NCBI GenBank assembly: GCA_965261455.1
Contig: OZ253453.1
Span: 62,001-126,000, forward strand
DNA from: DAOUKH01 sp965261455
GTDB lineage: Bacteria; Chloroflexota; Dehalococcoidia; SHYB01
DNA: 64,000 bases
Direction: 5' to 3'
A model generated the notes under the pieces. It ran no database searches and was not told where the DNA came from. It saw only the letters and a program-made list of their open reading frames with translations. A program made the translations under genes and the position numbers. This document shows positions 51,885 to 59,974 of the stretch, piece after piece (position 1 is the first letter of the stretch; each line of letters begins with the position of its first letter).

Positions 51885-52847
51885 ATGAGCAAGCTCGACG
51901 TGGGCGTGATGGCGGCGGCAGTCGGTGCGTTCGGCGACGCGGGGGCGATCGTGACGCGGATCGAGGAACTCGAAGCGAAGGGTATCGATACCGCCTGGCT
52001 TCCCACCGGCGGGGCCGGCTTCGACGCGCTGACCCTGTACGCCGCGGCGGCGGCCAAGACGCAACGCATCGCACTGGGAACGTGCATCATCCCCACCTGG
52101 CCGCGGCATCCCGTGACCACGGTGCAGCAGGTCCAGGTCCTGGCGTCGCTCGCCCCGGGCCGCCTCAAGCTCGGCCTTGGCCCCAGCCACAAGCCCATGA
52201 TCGAGTCGATGTTCGGCTTCGACTTCAAGAAGCCGCTCACCAATCTCCGCGAGTACGTCCACATCGTGAAGACGCTGCTGCGGGAAGGCGCGGTCGAGTT
52301 CGAGGGCCATCACTACCGCGCCCGCGCCCGCATCGGCACGCCGATCACCGACGTGCCGATCATGGCCTCCGCGCTGCGCACGGGCTCGTACGACTTCTGC
52401 GGCGAGGCGACGGACGGGGCGATCAGCTGGGTCTCGCCCTACGTCTTCCTGCGGGACACCGCGCTGCCCGCGATGCGGGAGGGCGCCAAGCGCGCCGGCC
52501 GGGAGGTCCCCGACCTTGTGGCCCACGCGCCGGTCTGCGCCAGCAGCGACAGCGAGGCCGTCCGCGAGGCGGTGCGCAAGCAGTTGAACATTTATCCGAT
52601 GCTGCCGTTCTACGCGCAGATGTTCGCCGACGCGGGCTTTCCCGAGGCCAAAGACCTCGCGGGCTGGAGCGACGGCATGATCGACGCGGTGGTGCTGTGG
52701 GGCGACCGCGAGACACTGGAGGCGAAAATACGCGGCCTGGAGGACTACGGCGTCAACCAAGTCATCGCGCATCCGATCATCGTCGGCGACACCGAGGCGT
52801 CGTGGAACGCAACTATCGACGTGCTGGCGGACGTGGCCCGCTCGTGA
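51885..52847 (+). CDS. LLM class F420-dependent oxidoreductase-like protein
   Basis: A 320-residue luciferase-like protein of a different subgroup from the three at 34568, 43706 and 44975: LDVGVMAAAVGAFGDAGAIV, IALGTCIIPTWPRHPVTTVQ, LKLGLGPSHKPMIESMFG and SWVSPYVFLRDTALPAMREG, which match F420-using members. The ATG follows AAGGAGG by five bases. The next gene starts 43 bases later and the selenoprotein follows, so the three form a probable operon. Confidence 0.9.
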   Translation: MSKLDVGVMAAAVGAFGDAGAIVTRIEELEAKGIDTAWLPTGGAGFDALTLYAAAAAKTQRIALGTCIIPTWPRHPVTTVQQVQVLASLAPGRLKLGLGPSHKPMIESMFGFDFKKPLTNLREYVHIVKTLLREGAVEFEGHHYRARARIGTPITDVPIMASALRTGSYDFCGEATDGAISWVSPYVFLRDTALPAMREGAKRAGREVPDLVAHAPVCASSDSEAVREAVRKQLNIYPMLPFYAQMFADAGFPEAKDLAGWSDGMIDAVVLWGDRETLEAKIRGLEDYGVNQVIAHPIIVGDTEASWNATIDVLADVARS

Positions 52848-52890
52848 CGCGGCAGCCTGCTATCATGCGCGTCGAAAACAGGGGCGTGAC

Positions 52891-54045
52891 ATGAGCGAGT
52901 TGACATCAGAATCCATCGCCGTGGACGACGCGCTCTCGGCGATGGAGTACGCCTGGGACCAGGGCTGGACCGACGGCCTGCCGATTGTCCCGCCGACGCC
53001 GGCGCTGGTGCGGCGCTTCCTCGACTACGCCGGGCTCGACCCCGGCGATGTCGTGGGCGTGTACCAGGTGCGGAACCGTGCGGTGACCGCCGAGAAGGTG
53101 GCCATCAACGCGGTAATGGCGGGGTGCAAGCCGGAGTACATGCCGGTCGTAGTGGCGGCTATCGAGGCGGTGACCGACCCTGAGTTCCACCTGAACCATA
53201 TTGCAAGCACGTCGAGCCCGTGGCCCGCGTTCATGGTCAACGGGCCCATCGCGCGGGAGATCGGACTGAACAACGGGATGTACGTGCTCGGCCCGGGGAA
53301 CCGGGCCAACGCGACCATCGGGCGGGCAGTAAGCCTGACGCTCGCCAACTGCCTCGACGCTCGGGTCGGCGGCGTGCAGCAGGGGACGATGGGGAATCCG
53401 TGCCGCATGGGCGGGATGGTCGTCGCTGAGATCGAGGACACGCCGTGGGAGCCGCTGAGCAGCCTCGCCGGCTTCGAGCCCGGCGTGAACGCCATCACCG
53501 CCTTCGGCGCCATGGAGCCGCCGGTGGACATCCGCGTCTACGGGATGCCGCACGTGACCACCGCGGAGGGGCTGAGCTCGGTGCTCGCCGAGTACCTGGG
53601 CGAGGGATACTTCGCGCCCGGCCCGCACATGATCCTAGTCTCGCCGTCGTGGCAGCGCCCCTATCTCGAAGAGGGCTGGACGAAGCACGACTTGGTCCGC
53701 TACCTGGAAGAGAACGCGAAGACGACGGTGGCGCGGCTCAAGAAGATAGGTCGGTGGAGCCTCTACATGGCACAGCAGGCCGACCCCAAAACCGCCGAGC
53801 AGGCGCTCAGCGGCGAGCAGTTCAACTCTATGAACCGGAGCAACGCGAACGGCGTCCCGATTATCGACCCCGGCGACGATCAGCGCTTCGTCTATCACGC
53901 CCGGTCGTCGCGGAAGACCGAGTATCTGATCGGGGTGGCGGGGGGCGACGTTGGCGCCTTCGCCGTCATCATCAAGCCCTATCCCATCGGGCCGAACCTG
54001 GTGATCAAGCCCATCAAGACGCCCGCCGGCGCAAAGACCTCATAA
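52891..54045 (+). CDS. Conserved protein of unknown function, partner of UGSC selenoprotein
   Basis: A 384-residue soluble protein without signal peptide or membrane helix. Recognisable conserved-looking segments are GWTDGLPIVPPTPALVRRFL, AEKVAINAVMAGCKPEYMPV, MVNGPIAREIGLNNGMYVLG and PGNRANATIGRAVSLTLANC. The last part (LIGVAGGDVGAFAVIIKPYP) is hydrophobic. From memory, proteins of this type lie next to UGSC-family genes in other bacteria, and I infer a functional pair; no reaction is known to me. The ATG at 52891 has weak signals (GGGGCGTGAC). The selenoprotein gene begins 14 bases after its stop. Confidence 0.75.
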   Translation: MSELTSESIAVDDALSAMEYAWDQGWTDGLPIVPPTPALVRRFLDYAGLDPGDVVGVYQVRNRAVTAEKVAINAVMAGCKPEYMPVVVAAIEAVTDPEFHLNHIASTSSPWPAFMVNGPIAREIGLNNGMYVLGPGNRANATIGRAVSLTLANCLDARVGGVQQGTMGNPCRMGGMVVAEIEDTPWEPLSSLAGFEPGVNAITAFGAMEPPVDIRVYGMPHVTTAEGLSSVLAEYLGEGYFAPGPHMILVSPSWQRPYLEEGWTKHDLVRYLEENAKTTVARLKKIGRWSLYMAQQADPKTAEQALSGEQFNSMNRSNANGVPIIDPGDDQRFVYHARSSRKTEYLIGVAGGDVGAFAVIIKPYPIGPNLVIKPIKTPAGAKTS

Positions 54046-54059
54046 CGCGGAGGGAAGCT

Positions 54060-54632
54060 ATGGAACACGACGCGACGGACCACGGACCGATGCGCATTCT
54101 CAATCCCACGATGCGGCAGCCTGAGGAAGATGGCAAGCTCGCCCCGCGCCTCGACACGCTCGACGGCAAGACGGTCGGCATCCTCGGCAACGGCTTCCCC
54201 GGCGCCGACGAGATGATGACCCGTGTCGAGGAGATTCTGTGGGAGCGGTTCGACCTGAAGGGCACCGTACTGAAACAGAAGGCCTACTTTGGCGAGCCCG
54301 CGCCGAGCGAGACGGTGGAGGAACTGGTCGATTCCTGCGACGCGGTCTTCACCGCGATTGGGGCCTGAGGCTCGTGCTGCTCGGCCCTTGGGGTCGACGC
54401 TATTGAGTTCGAGAGCAAGGGTGTGCCCGTCGCGGCCTTCGCCGTCGATACGCTGGTGAACAGCGTGGGCAAGATGATCGTCAAGATGCACGGCTTCCCC
54501 GACTACCCCTACGTCGTGATACCGGCGCCGTTCATCGAGGGCGTGATGATCCCCCAGCGCGAGTACGAGGAGAAGATCCAGAACGCGGTCAACGACGCGG
54601 TGACGCTGCTCACTGGCGGCGCGCAGGGCTAG
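54060..54632 (+). CDS. UGSC family selenoprotein (in-frame TGA = selenocysteine 103)
   Basis: Read through TGA at 54366-54368, the frame gives a 190-residue protein from ATG 54060 (GGAGGG six bases upstream) to TAG 54630. The first half ends VDSCDAVFTAIGA, then Sec-GSCCSALGVDAIEFES, then VPVAAFAVDTLVNSVG and GFPDYPYVVIPAPFIEGVMI. The Sec-Gly-Ser-Cys motif and the DAIEFE and YPYVVIPAP segments match the UGSC (seleno)protein family, in which Cys or Sec occupies this position. Sequence on both sides of the TGA is equally coding-like in the same frame. It is probably a redox protein using a Sec/Cys pair. It lies directly downstream of the 384-residue gene. tRNA-Sec and selA/selB/selD are not in the window. 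Confidence 0.85.
54381..54397 (+). promoter_or_regulatory. Candidate bacterial SECIS hairpin
   Basis: TCGGCCC-TTG-GGGTCGA forms a 7-bp stem (one G-U pair) with a UUG loop. The loop starts 19 bases after the TGA, within the 16-37 base window usual for bacterial SECIS elements. The loop has a G, but not among its first two bases as the common consensus prefers, so the fit is good but imperfect. Confidence 0.55.
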
Positions 54633-54651
54633 TAAGGACCGCGGGGCGGCG

Positions 54652-55452
54652 CTACCGGCCGGTGAACTTGGCGGGGCGGCGCTCCACGAAGGCGGCGATG
54701 CCTTCCTCGTAGTCGTGGGTGGAGTGGAGGGCGTGGATCCACGCCTGCTCCATCGCCAGACTGTCCTCGATGGGGACATTCATGCTGCGCACCGAGATCA
54801 TCTTGGCGTATTGCATGGCTAGCGGGGCGTTTTCGAGCATGCGGTCGGCGATGCGGTGGGCTAAAGGGAGCAGGTCGTCGAGGGTGGTGACGTCGGTGAC
54901 GAGGCCCCATTGCAGCGCCTGAGCGGCATTAACCCGTTCGCCGGTGAGGATGAGCTTCATGGCCGCGGCTGAGGGGATGGCGCGGGGGAGGCGGGAGAGT
55001 CCGCCCCCGGCGGCGAGCAGGTTCCACCGTACTTCAGGAAGGCCGAACTCGGCGTGGTCGGCGGCGATCAAGATATCGCAGGCGAGGGCAATCTCGAGGC
55101 CGCCGCCGAGGCAGTAGCCGTTGATGGCCGCGATCATCGGTTTCCAGATCTTCGTCTCGCTCTGGATGCCGCCGAGGGCCGGCGCGCCTCGTGTCGCAGA
55201 GACGGCCCCGCCCTCTTCGAACGGGTCCTCTTTCATGTCATGGCCCGCGGAGAAGGCCCGCGAACCGCAGCCGGTGATCATACCCACCCAGATGTCGGGG
55301 TTATCGCGGATTTCCTTGAACGCCTCGTAGAGCTCGGCGTCCATACGGTGGTTGACGGCGTTGAGCGCCTCGGGGCGGTTAAGGGTAATGACCGCCTTCT
55401 TGTCCATGCGCTCGTAGGTGATTTCTTCGAAGCCGCTCGCGTCGAAACTCAT
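54652..55452 (-). CDS. Enoyl-CoA hydratase/isomerase family protein
   Basis: A 266-residue crotonase with both catalytic-type glutamates in place: GYCLGGGLEIALACD and EFGLPEVRWNLLAAGGGL. The oxyanion loop is SRAFSAGHDMKED, and the start AVITLNRPEALNAVNHRMD is typical. It is the most canonical hydratase of the three crotonase-fold proteins here. Its ATG overlaps the TGA of the upstream nitronate monooxygenase gene (ATGA), so translation is coupled. It converges on the selenoprotein gene with a 19-base gap. Confidence 0.92.
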   Translation of the reverse strand: MSFDASGFEEITYERMDKKAVITLNRPEALNAVNHRMDAELYEAFKEIRDNPDIWVGMITGCGSRAFSAGHDMKEDPFEEGGAVSATRGAPALGGIQSETKIWKPMIAAINGYCLGGGLEIALACDILIAADHAEFGLPEVRWNLLAAGGGLSRLPRAIPSAAAMKLILTGERVNAAQALQWGLVTDVTTLDDLLPLAHRIADRMLENAPLAMQYAKMISVRSMNVPIEDSLAMEQAWIHALHSTHDYEEGIAAFVERRPAKFTGR

Positions 55453-56513
55453 ACCGCCCCTCCCCGCGACCGCAACGACTCGGGCGCGCTCTCCGCACCC
55501 GGCGAACCGCGCCGGTCCCAGCGCCCCAGCACTTCGGTGGCTTGAGCGACGACGGCGCGGACCACGTCGCCGGCACTGCGTACCTCGCGGATCAACCCCG
55601 CCGTCTGGCCGAGCGCGGCCTCGCCGTTCTCCAGATCGCCCTCCATCTGGCCCTGGTACTGCACGTCGATGGTGGGCGTGTTGGTCTTGTCGCCCTTGTT
55701 CATCGCCTCGCCGAGGAAGGCCTTGATTTCGGCAACGTCACCGCGCCGGTCGAGCTCTTTCATCTTCTCGGAGAAGGGATTGCGCAGGCTGCGTGAGAGG
55801 CGGCCGATGGCGCGCTGCGTGATCAGGGTGCCGTTGTCCTTGGCGTCGACGATGGCGTTCTTGAAGTCGTCGTGGACGTGGCATTCGTAGGTGGCGAGAA
55901 AGGCGCTGCCCATCTGGACGGCCTCCGCGCCGAGAGCCAACGCGGCGACGAGCCCGCGGCCGTCGGCTATTCCGCCGGCGGTTGCTACCGGAATGCTCAG
56001 GGCGTCCACGACGCAAGGGGTGAGGATCATGGAGGTGATCTCGTCGGGGCTGTTCACGCCGCCGGCCTCGTAGCCCTCGGCGACGACGATGTCGGCGCCG
56101 GCGGCCTCGGCGGCGAGGGCCTGTTTCACGTTCCCCACGACGTGCAGGACGGTGATCCCCGCGTCCTTCAGGCGCTTGGTGTGGAGCTTGGGGTTGCCGC
56201 CCGACTGGGTGACGACCTTGATCCCCTCTTCAAGGAGCATGTCGATGTGGCGGTCGGCGATGTCGGCGAGGATGAAGATGGGGAAGTTGGCGCCGAAGGG
56301 CCTATCGGTGAGCTCCTTGGCCCGCCGGATATGCCGCCGCACGTTCTCGGTGCGGTCTTCGAGCGGGGCCCACCCGGGGTTGGAGGAGATCATGCCGAGG
56401 CCGCCGGCGTTGGAGACGGCGGCGGCAAGCTCGCCGTTCCCCGCGATGGCCATGCCGCCTTCGAGGATGGGGTAGTCGATGCCGAGAATCTCGGTGACGC
56501 GAGTCTTCCACAT
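55449..56513 (-). CDS. Nitronate monooxygenase / FabK-like FMN protein
   Basis: A TIM-barrel FMN enzyme of 354 residues in the nitronate monooxygenase family, which oxidises alkyl nitronates; some relatives are enoyl-ACP reductases. It has TRVTEILGIDYPILEGGMAI, NAGGLGMISSN, the phosphate-binding VVAEGYEAGGVNSPD, IPVATAGGIADGRGLVAALA and ALGAEAVQMGSAFLATYEC. The ATG at 56513 is the family start; the frame continues upstream through a tandem repeat without meaning. It is first in a coupled pair with the crotonase gene. Confidence 0.9.
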   Translation of the reverse strand: MWKTRVTEILGIDYPILEGGMAIAGNGELAAAVSNAGGLGMISSNPGWAPLEDRTENVRRHIRRAKELTDRPFGANFPIFILADIADRHIDMLLEEGIKVVTQSGGNPKLHTKRLKDAGITVLHVVGNVKQALAAEAAGADIVVAEGYEAGGVNSPDEITSMILTPCVVDALSIPVATAGGIADGRGLVAALALGAEAVQMGSAFLATYECHVHDDFKNAIVDAKDNGTLITQRAIGRLSRSLRNPFSEKMKELDRRGDVAEIKAFLGEAMNKGDKTNTPTIDVQYQGQMEGDLENGEAALGQTAGLIREVRSAGDVVRAVVAQATEVLGRWDRRGSPGAESAPESLRSRGGAV

Positions 56514-56742
56514 GCGCTGTCGGTCCTTTCTCTGGGTTCGGGCGGGAAGCCCAAAACGTGGGGATTGTAGCAGACGCCGGGCTCCGCTCTCACCCCATTC
56601 TCGCGAGCGGAGAGCCCGTCCGCCAACCCTTGCGATGGGCTGGGTAAAGGGGCGCGAGGCGAATCGCGGCGTGTTTTGGGCGCACTCCGCCCTATGTAGG
56701 CGTGCGCCGGCCCGCGCCCGGGAGGGCGGGCCGGCGCGGTCG

Positions 56743-57065
56743 CACACTCCCCTTGCGGAGAGGCGCGCGCCGGCACACGCTCTGTCGGGTGGTCCGGCGC
56801 AGGTGCACACTCCCCTCGCGGGGAGGCGCGGCGCCGGCACACGCTTTGGTGGGCGGACCGGCGGAGTTGCACGCTCCCCTCGCGGGGAGGCGCAGCGCCG
56901 GCACACGCTGTGGTGGGCGGACCGGCGCGGTTGCACACTCCCCTCGCGGGAGGCGCGGTGCCGGCACACGCTTTGGTGGGCGGACCGGCGCAGGTGCACG
57001 CTCCCCTCGCGGGGAGGCGCGGCGCCGGTACACCTTGGATAGGCGAACCGGCGCAGTTGCACGCG
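56743..57065. repeat. Tandem repeat, five units of 63-64 bases
   Basis: Units begin at 56743, 56806, 56870, 56934 and 56997, each starting CACACTCCCCTCGCGGGGAG or a near copy, then GCGCGGCGCCGGCACACGCT and TTGGTGGGCGGACCGGCGC. Each unit contains the palindromes CCCCTCGCGGGG and GGCGCC. Units differ by a few bases and one-base indels. There is no unique spacer between them. The rest of the 647-base gap (56514-56742, 57118-57160) has no gene. Confidence 0.9.
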
Positions 57066-57117
57066 CTGAGTTCACAAACGAAGTGCAACACCAGATTAGG
57101 GTGTTGCCATGGGATAC
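57066..57117 (+). mobile_element. Solo end of the IS30 element
   Basis: The 52 bases from CTGAGTTCACAAACGAAGTG through GTGTTGCCATGGGATAC are identical to the transposase-start end of the IS30 copy at 39516-40539 (inverted repeat, leader and first codons MGY). Homology stops abruptly after that. It is a relic of another insertion, attached to the end of the tandem repeat. Confidence 0.85.
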
Positions 57118-57160
57118 GGACGGGTTTCGCAAGGGTCTCCGTGGGGCCGACCGGGCGCCT

Positions 57161-58531
57161 CTAGGCGGAGGTGCCGGTCAGGGGGAGCTCGAAGATGAAG
57201 GTGCTGCCCCGGCCCGGCTCGCTCTCCGCCCAGATGCGGCCGCCCTGGGCTTCGACGAGCTGTTTGGCGATGGTGAGGCCGAGGCCCGCGCCGCCGGTGG
57301 CCCGCGCCCGCGAAGGGTCGAGGCGGTAGAAGCGCTCGAAGACCGCGTCGAGGGCTACCCGCTCCATGCCGCCGCCGGTGTCGGCGACGGAGACTCGCAC
57401 GGAGCCCGGCGCGGGGATGATCACGCTGAGGGTGACGGCGCCGCCTTCGGGTGTGTGGGTCACCGCGTTCTCAACCAGGTTGTGCAGAACCTGCTCGACG
57501 CGGCCCCGGTCCATCGACACGGGCGGGAGGTTCGCGGCGGGTTCGCAACGGACAACGACGCCCTTCGCGGCGGCGCGGGGACCGAAAGCGTCCGTCACCG
57601 ACCGCAACAGGGCGTCCATGCTCTCGGGCTGCGGGTGGAGAGAGAGGGCCCCGGCTTCGGCCAGCGCGAGCAGGCGCAGGTCTTCGACGAGGCGCGTGAG
57701 ATGCGCGATCTGCTGGTGCAGGATGTCGAGCGTGGCGTCGTCGCGTTCGGCCACCCCGTCGCGCATCGCCTCGACGTAGCCGCGGATGTTGCTCAGTGGC
57801 GTCCGCAGCTCGTGGGCGACGTCGGCCATGAGGCCGCGGCGCTGCTGCTCCGCCTGTTCTAGGTCCGCCGCCATCCGGTTGAAGGCGTGGCCCAAGCGTC
57901 CGATCTCGTCCTCCGTGGAGGGGTCGACGCGCTGGGCGAGGTCGCCGCGGCCCAGCCGCTCCGCCGCCGCGGAAAGGGCGCGCACCGGCGACAGTGTGCG
58001 GCGAGCGATGAGGCCCACGGCGACAATGCCCGCGCCCCCCGCGGCCAGGCCCGCCCAGAGCAGTGCCTGGCTCACGCGCGAGGCGAGGTCGGAATCGAGT
58101 GGCTCCAGACGCTGGCCTTCGAGGAAGGCGCGGGCCGACACGAAGTCGATGCTGCCCAGGTTGGTCCCATCGCCGGCGAGAAGCGGGGCATCTCGGATTG
58201 CGTGCTCCAATCGAGGCGGCCCCAAGCGGCGGTGAGAGTCGGCGACGAGCCTGCCGTTGGCGTCGCGTACGACGATGCGCGCCCCAAGCAATTTCGACAG
58301 CCGTTCGACGGCGGGCTGCGCGCCTTCCCAGCCTTTTCGGTCGGCAAAGTGCTCGACGAGGGCGGTGCGTGCGCGTTCAGCCTGGACTTCCGACCGCAGG
58401 GTCTCACTGTGCTCTGCCTGCCGCCCGGACTCGGCGCTCACGTACCAGCCGACGGAGAGGAGCGCGGCGGAGAGGATGACGGCGAAACCCGCGACAAGCC
58501 GGAATTGGAGGCTGGAGAGGAGGCTACGCAT
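57161..58531 (-). CDS. Two-component sensor histidine kinase
   Basis: A membrane histidine kinase of 456 residues. Helix 1 (RLVAGFAVILSAALLSVGWY) and helix 2 (LLWAGLAAGGAGIVAVGLIA) flank a periplasmic sensor domain of about 130 residues. A HAMP domain follows (RTLSPVRALSAAAERLGRGD), then the H-box VAHELRTPLSNIRGY, N-box LHNLVENAVTHT, G1 VADTGGGM and G2 GGAGLGLTIAKQLVEAQGG. The ATG at 58531 overlaps the response-regulator gene by eight bases, so they are coupled. The signal is unknown; the nearby exported proteins may be targets. Confidence 0.94.
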   Translation of the reverse strand: MRSLLSSLQFRLVAGFAVILSAALLSVGWYVSAESGRQAEHSETLRSEVQAERARTALVEHFADRKGWEGAQPAVERLSKLLGARIVVRDANGRLVADSHRRLGPPRLEHAIRDAPLLAGDGTNLGSIDFVSARAFLEGQRLEPLDSDLASRVSQALLWAGLAAGGAGIVAVGLIARRTLSPVRALSAAAERLGRGDLAQRVDPSTEDEIGRLGHAFNRMAADLEQAEQQRRGLMADVAHELRTPLSNIRGYVEAMRDGVAERDDATLDILHQQIAHLTRLVEDLRLLALAEAGALSLHPQPESMDALLRSVTDAFGPRAAAKGVVVRCEPAANLPPVSMDRGRVEQVLHNLVENAVTHTPEGGAVTLSVIIPAPGSVRVSVADTGGGMERVALDAVFERFYRLDPSRARATGGAGLGLTIAKQLVEAQGGRIWAESEPGRGSTFIFELPLTGTSA

Positions 58532-59213
58532 GGTCGAACCGGTACCCCTCGCCGTACACCGTGCGAATGTACTGTGTATCGCGCGGCGTCTTGCCGAGCT
58601 TACGGCGCAAGTTGTAGATCTGGGAATCGACGGCGCGGTCGAAACCCTCAAAGTCGTAGCCGTAGACGGCGTCAATAATCTGATCGCGGGAGAAGATGCG
58701 CCCGGGCTCGCGCAGGAACGTCACGAGGATGCGGAACTCGGTGCGCGTGAGGTCGAGGGCGGTCCCATTGACCCAGACGGTGTGGGCGCGGACGTCGGCC
58801 CGCACCCCGCCGGCGACCAGCTCGGTTGGACCGCGGTCGAGGATGTCGCGGGCGGTGCGCCGCAGAACGGCGCGCACCCGCGCGGCAAGCTCGCGAGGGC
58901 TGAACGGCTTCGTCATGTAATCGTCGGCGCCGCTCTCCAGCCCCGAAAGCCGGTCCTCCTCCTCCACCCGCGCCGTGAGCATGACGATGGGGACCTCCGA
59001 CTCCTCGCGCACCCGCCGGCAGATCCTCATGCCGTCGATGCTGGGGAGCATCAGGTCGAGGATGATGAGGTCGGGGGCCTCGTCGAGCGCGAGACGCAGC
59101 CCTTCCGCGCCGTCGAGAGCGGTCAGCACGTCGTGTCCGTCCTTGGCGAGGTAGAGGCGCGCGAGCTCGGCGGCGTTGGGGTCGTCTTCGATGATGAGTA
59201 TCTTGCTCGGCAT
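58524..59213 (-). CDS. OmpR/PhoB family response regulator
   Basis: A 229-residue DNA-binding regulator. The receiver domain has the acidic pair IIEDDPN, the phospho-acceptor Asp in LIILDLMLPSIDG and the Lys in DDYMTKPFSPREL. The C-terminal winged-helix domain has LTRTEFRILVTFLREPGRIF and the recognition helix VDSQIYNLRRKLGKTPRDTQ, ending YGEGYRFDHA. It is the first gene of the pair with the kinase and lies 71 bases downstream of the lipoprotein gene on the same strand. Confidence 0.95.
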   Translation of the reverse strand: MPSKILIIEDDPNAAELARLYLAKDGHDVLTALDGAEGLRLALDEAPDLIILDLMLPSIDGMRICRRVREESEVPIVMLTARVEEEDRLSGLESGADDYMTKPFSPRELAARVRAVLRRTARDILDRGPTELVAGGVRADVRAHTVWVNGTALDLTRTEFRILVTFLREPGRIFSRDQIIDAVYGYDFEGFDRAVDSQIYNLRRKLGKTPRDTQYIRTVYGEGYRFDHA

Positions 59214-59284
59214 GGCGTGGAGGAGGGGGAGAGCGGGCGATGGCGCCGTCCGCTCTCCCCTCCGAGTCTACACTTAGGAAGGGA

Positions 59285-59878
59285 TTAGCCGACTTCGGGG
59301 TGGGCGCTCCAGGAGGTGAAGGGCCGGCTCAATGCCGGAAGGGTGACGTCAACGACCTGACCCGGCTCGAGGTCGATCGGCGTCGTGGGGCCGAGCTCGG
59401 TCCCGTTTGAGAGATGGACCTCGACCCTGACCCGGCTTAGCGCGGCCCCGGTGGTATTCTCGACGGTTCCGATGAAGGCGTTGGCGTCCGGGTCGTACGA
59501 CAGAACCAGCCGCGCGCCGGCCCGGCCCTCGTCGAAGGTCTCGTTCAGTCCGAACTGGGTGCCGGACTCTTCGCCGCCTTCGCCGGATTCGGATCCGCTG
59601 TGCTCGCCGGACTCTTCGCCGCCTTCGCCGGACTCCGACCCGCTGTGCTCGCCGGACCTCTCGCCGCCTTCGCCGGACTCCGATCCGCTGTGCTCGCCGG
59701 ACTCTTCGCCGCTTTCGCCGGACTCCGATCCGCTGTGCTCGCCGGACTCTTCGCCGTCTTCGCTCGATTCCACGCCGCCGCCGCGTTCGGCCATCTCTGA
59801 GCCACTGCTGGCGCAACCCGTGAGGGCGACTAACAAGATGAAGCTGGCTAGCACGAGGACCGTCGAAAAGTATCTCAA
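59285..59878 (-). CDS. Lipoprotein with Ser/Glu/Gly repeats and a C-terminal beta domain
   Basis: A 197-residue exported lipoprotein. The signal peptide STVLVLASFILLVALTGCAS ends in a lipobox (LTGC). Residues 30-110 are five units of about 15 residues of the type ESGEHSGSESGEGGE (45-base DNA repeats, about 59560-59770), highly acidic and probably disordered. The C-terminal 85 residues (ARLVLSYDPDANAFIGTVEN, VRVEVHLSNGTELGPTTPID) resemble an FxLYD-type beta domain. It lies just upstream of the two-component genes and may be co-transcribed or controlled by them. Metal binding by the acidic repeats is only a guess. Confidence 0.8.
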   Translation of the reverse strand: MRYFSTVLVLASFILLVALTGCASSGSEMAERGGGVESSEDGEESGEHSGSESGESGEESGEHSGSESGEGGERSGEHSGSESGEGGEESGEHSGSESGEGGEESGTQFGLNETFDEGRAGARLVLSYDPDANAFIGTVENTTGAALSRVRVEVHLSNGTELGPTTPIDLEPGQVVDVTLPALSRPFTSWSAHPEVG

Positions 59879-59917
59879 AGTGATTCTCCTTTGCGTGAGG
59901 CCCGCATCCGCTCCCCA

Positions 59918-59952
59918 ACGCTCTCCCTATCTCCTAGGAGAAGGGAGAGCGT
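59918..59952 (-). terminator. Long hairpin between two exported-protein genes
   Basis: ACGCTCTCCCT and AGGGAGAGCGT form an 11-bp stem; the inner TCTCC/GGAGA can add a second short stem. It lies between the DUF2680-like gene and the lipoprotein gene, downstream of the former on the minus strand, and is a probable terminator or attenuator. Confidence 0.6.
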
Positions 59953-59974
59953 GCCGCAGGGAGGGGAAGAAGGT

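Noticed and set aside
53445..54368. A 307-residue protein ending at TGA 54368
   Set aside because: Its first two-thirds are an out-of-frame shadow of the 384-residue gene, and the TGA is better read as selenocysteine.
55449..57062. An N-terminally extended nitronate monooxygenase of 537 residues
   Set aside because: The extra 180 residues are a reading of the 63-base tandem repeat; family homology begins at ATG 56513.
56743..57065. CRISPR array
   Set aside because: The repeats are directly contiguous 63-64 base units with no unique spacers, and no cas genes are nearby.
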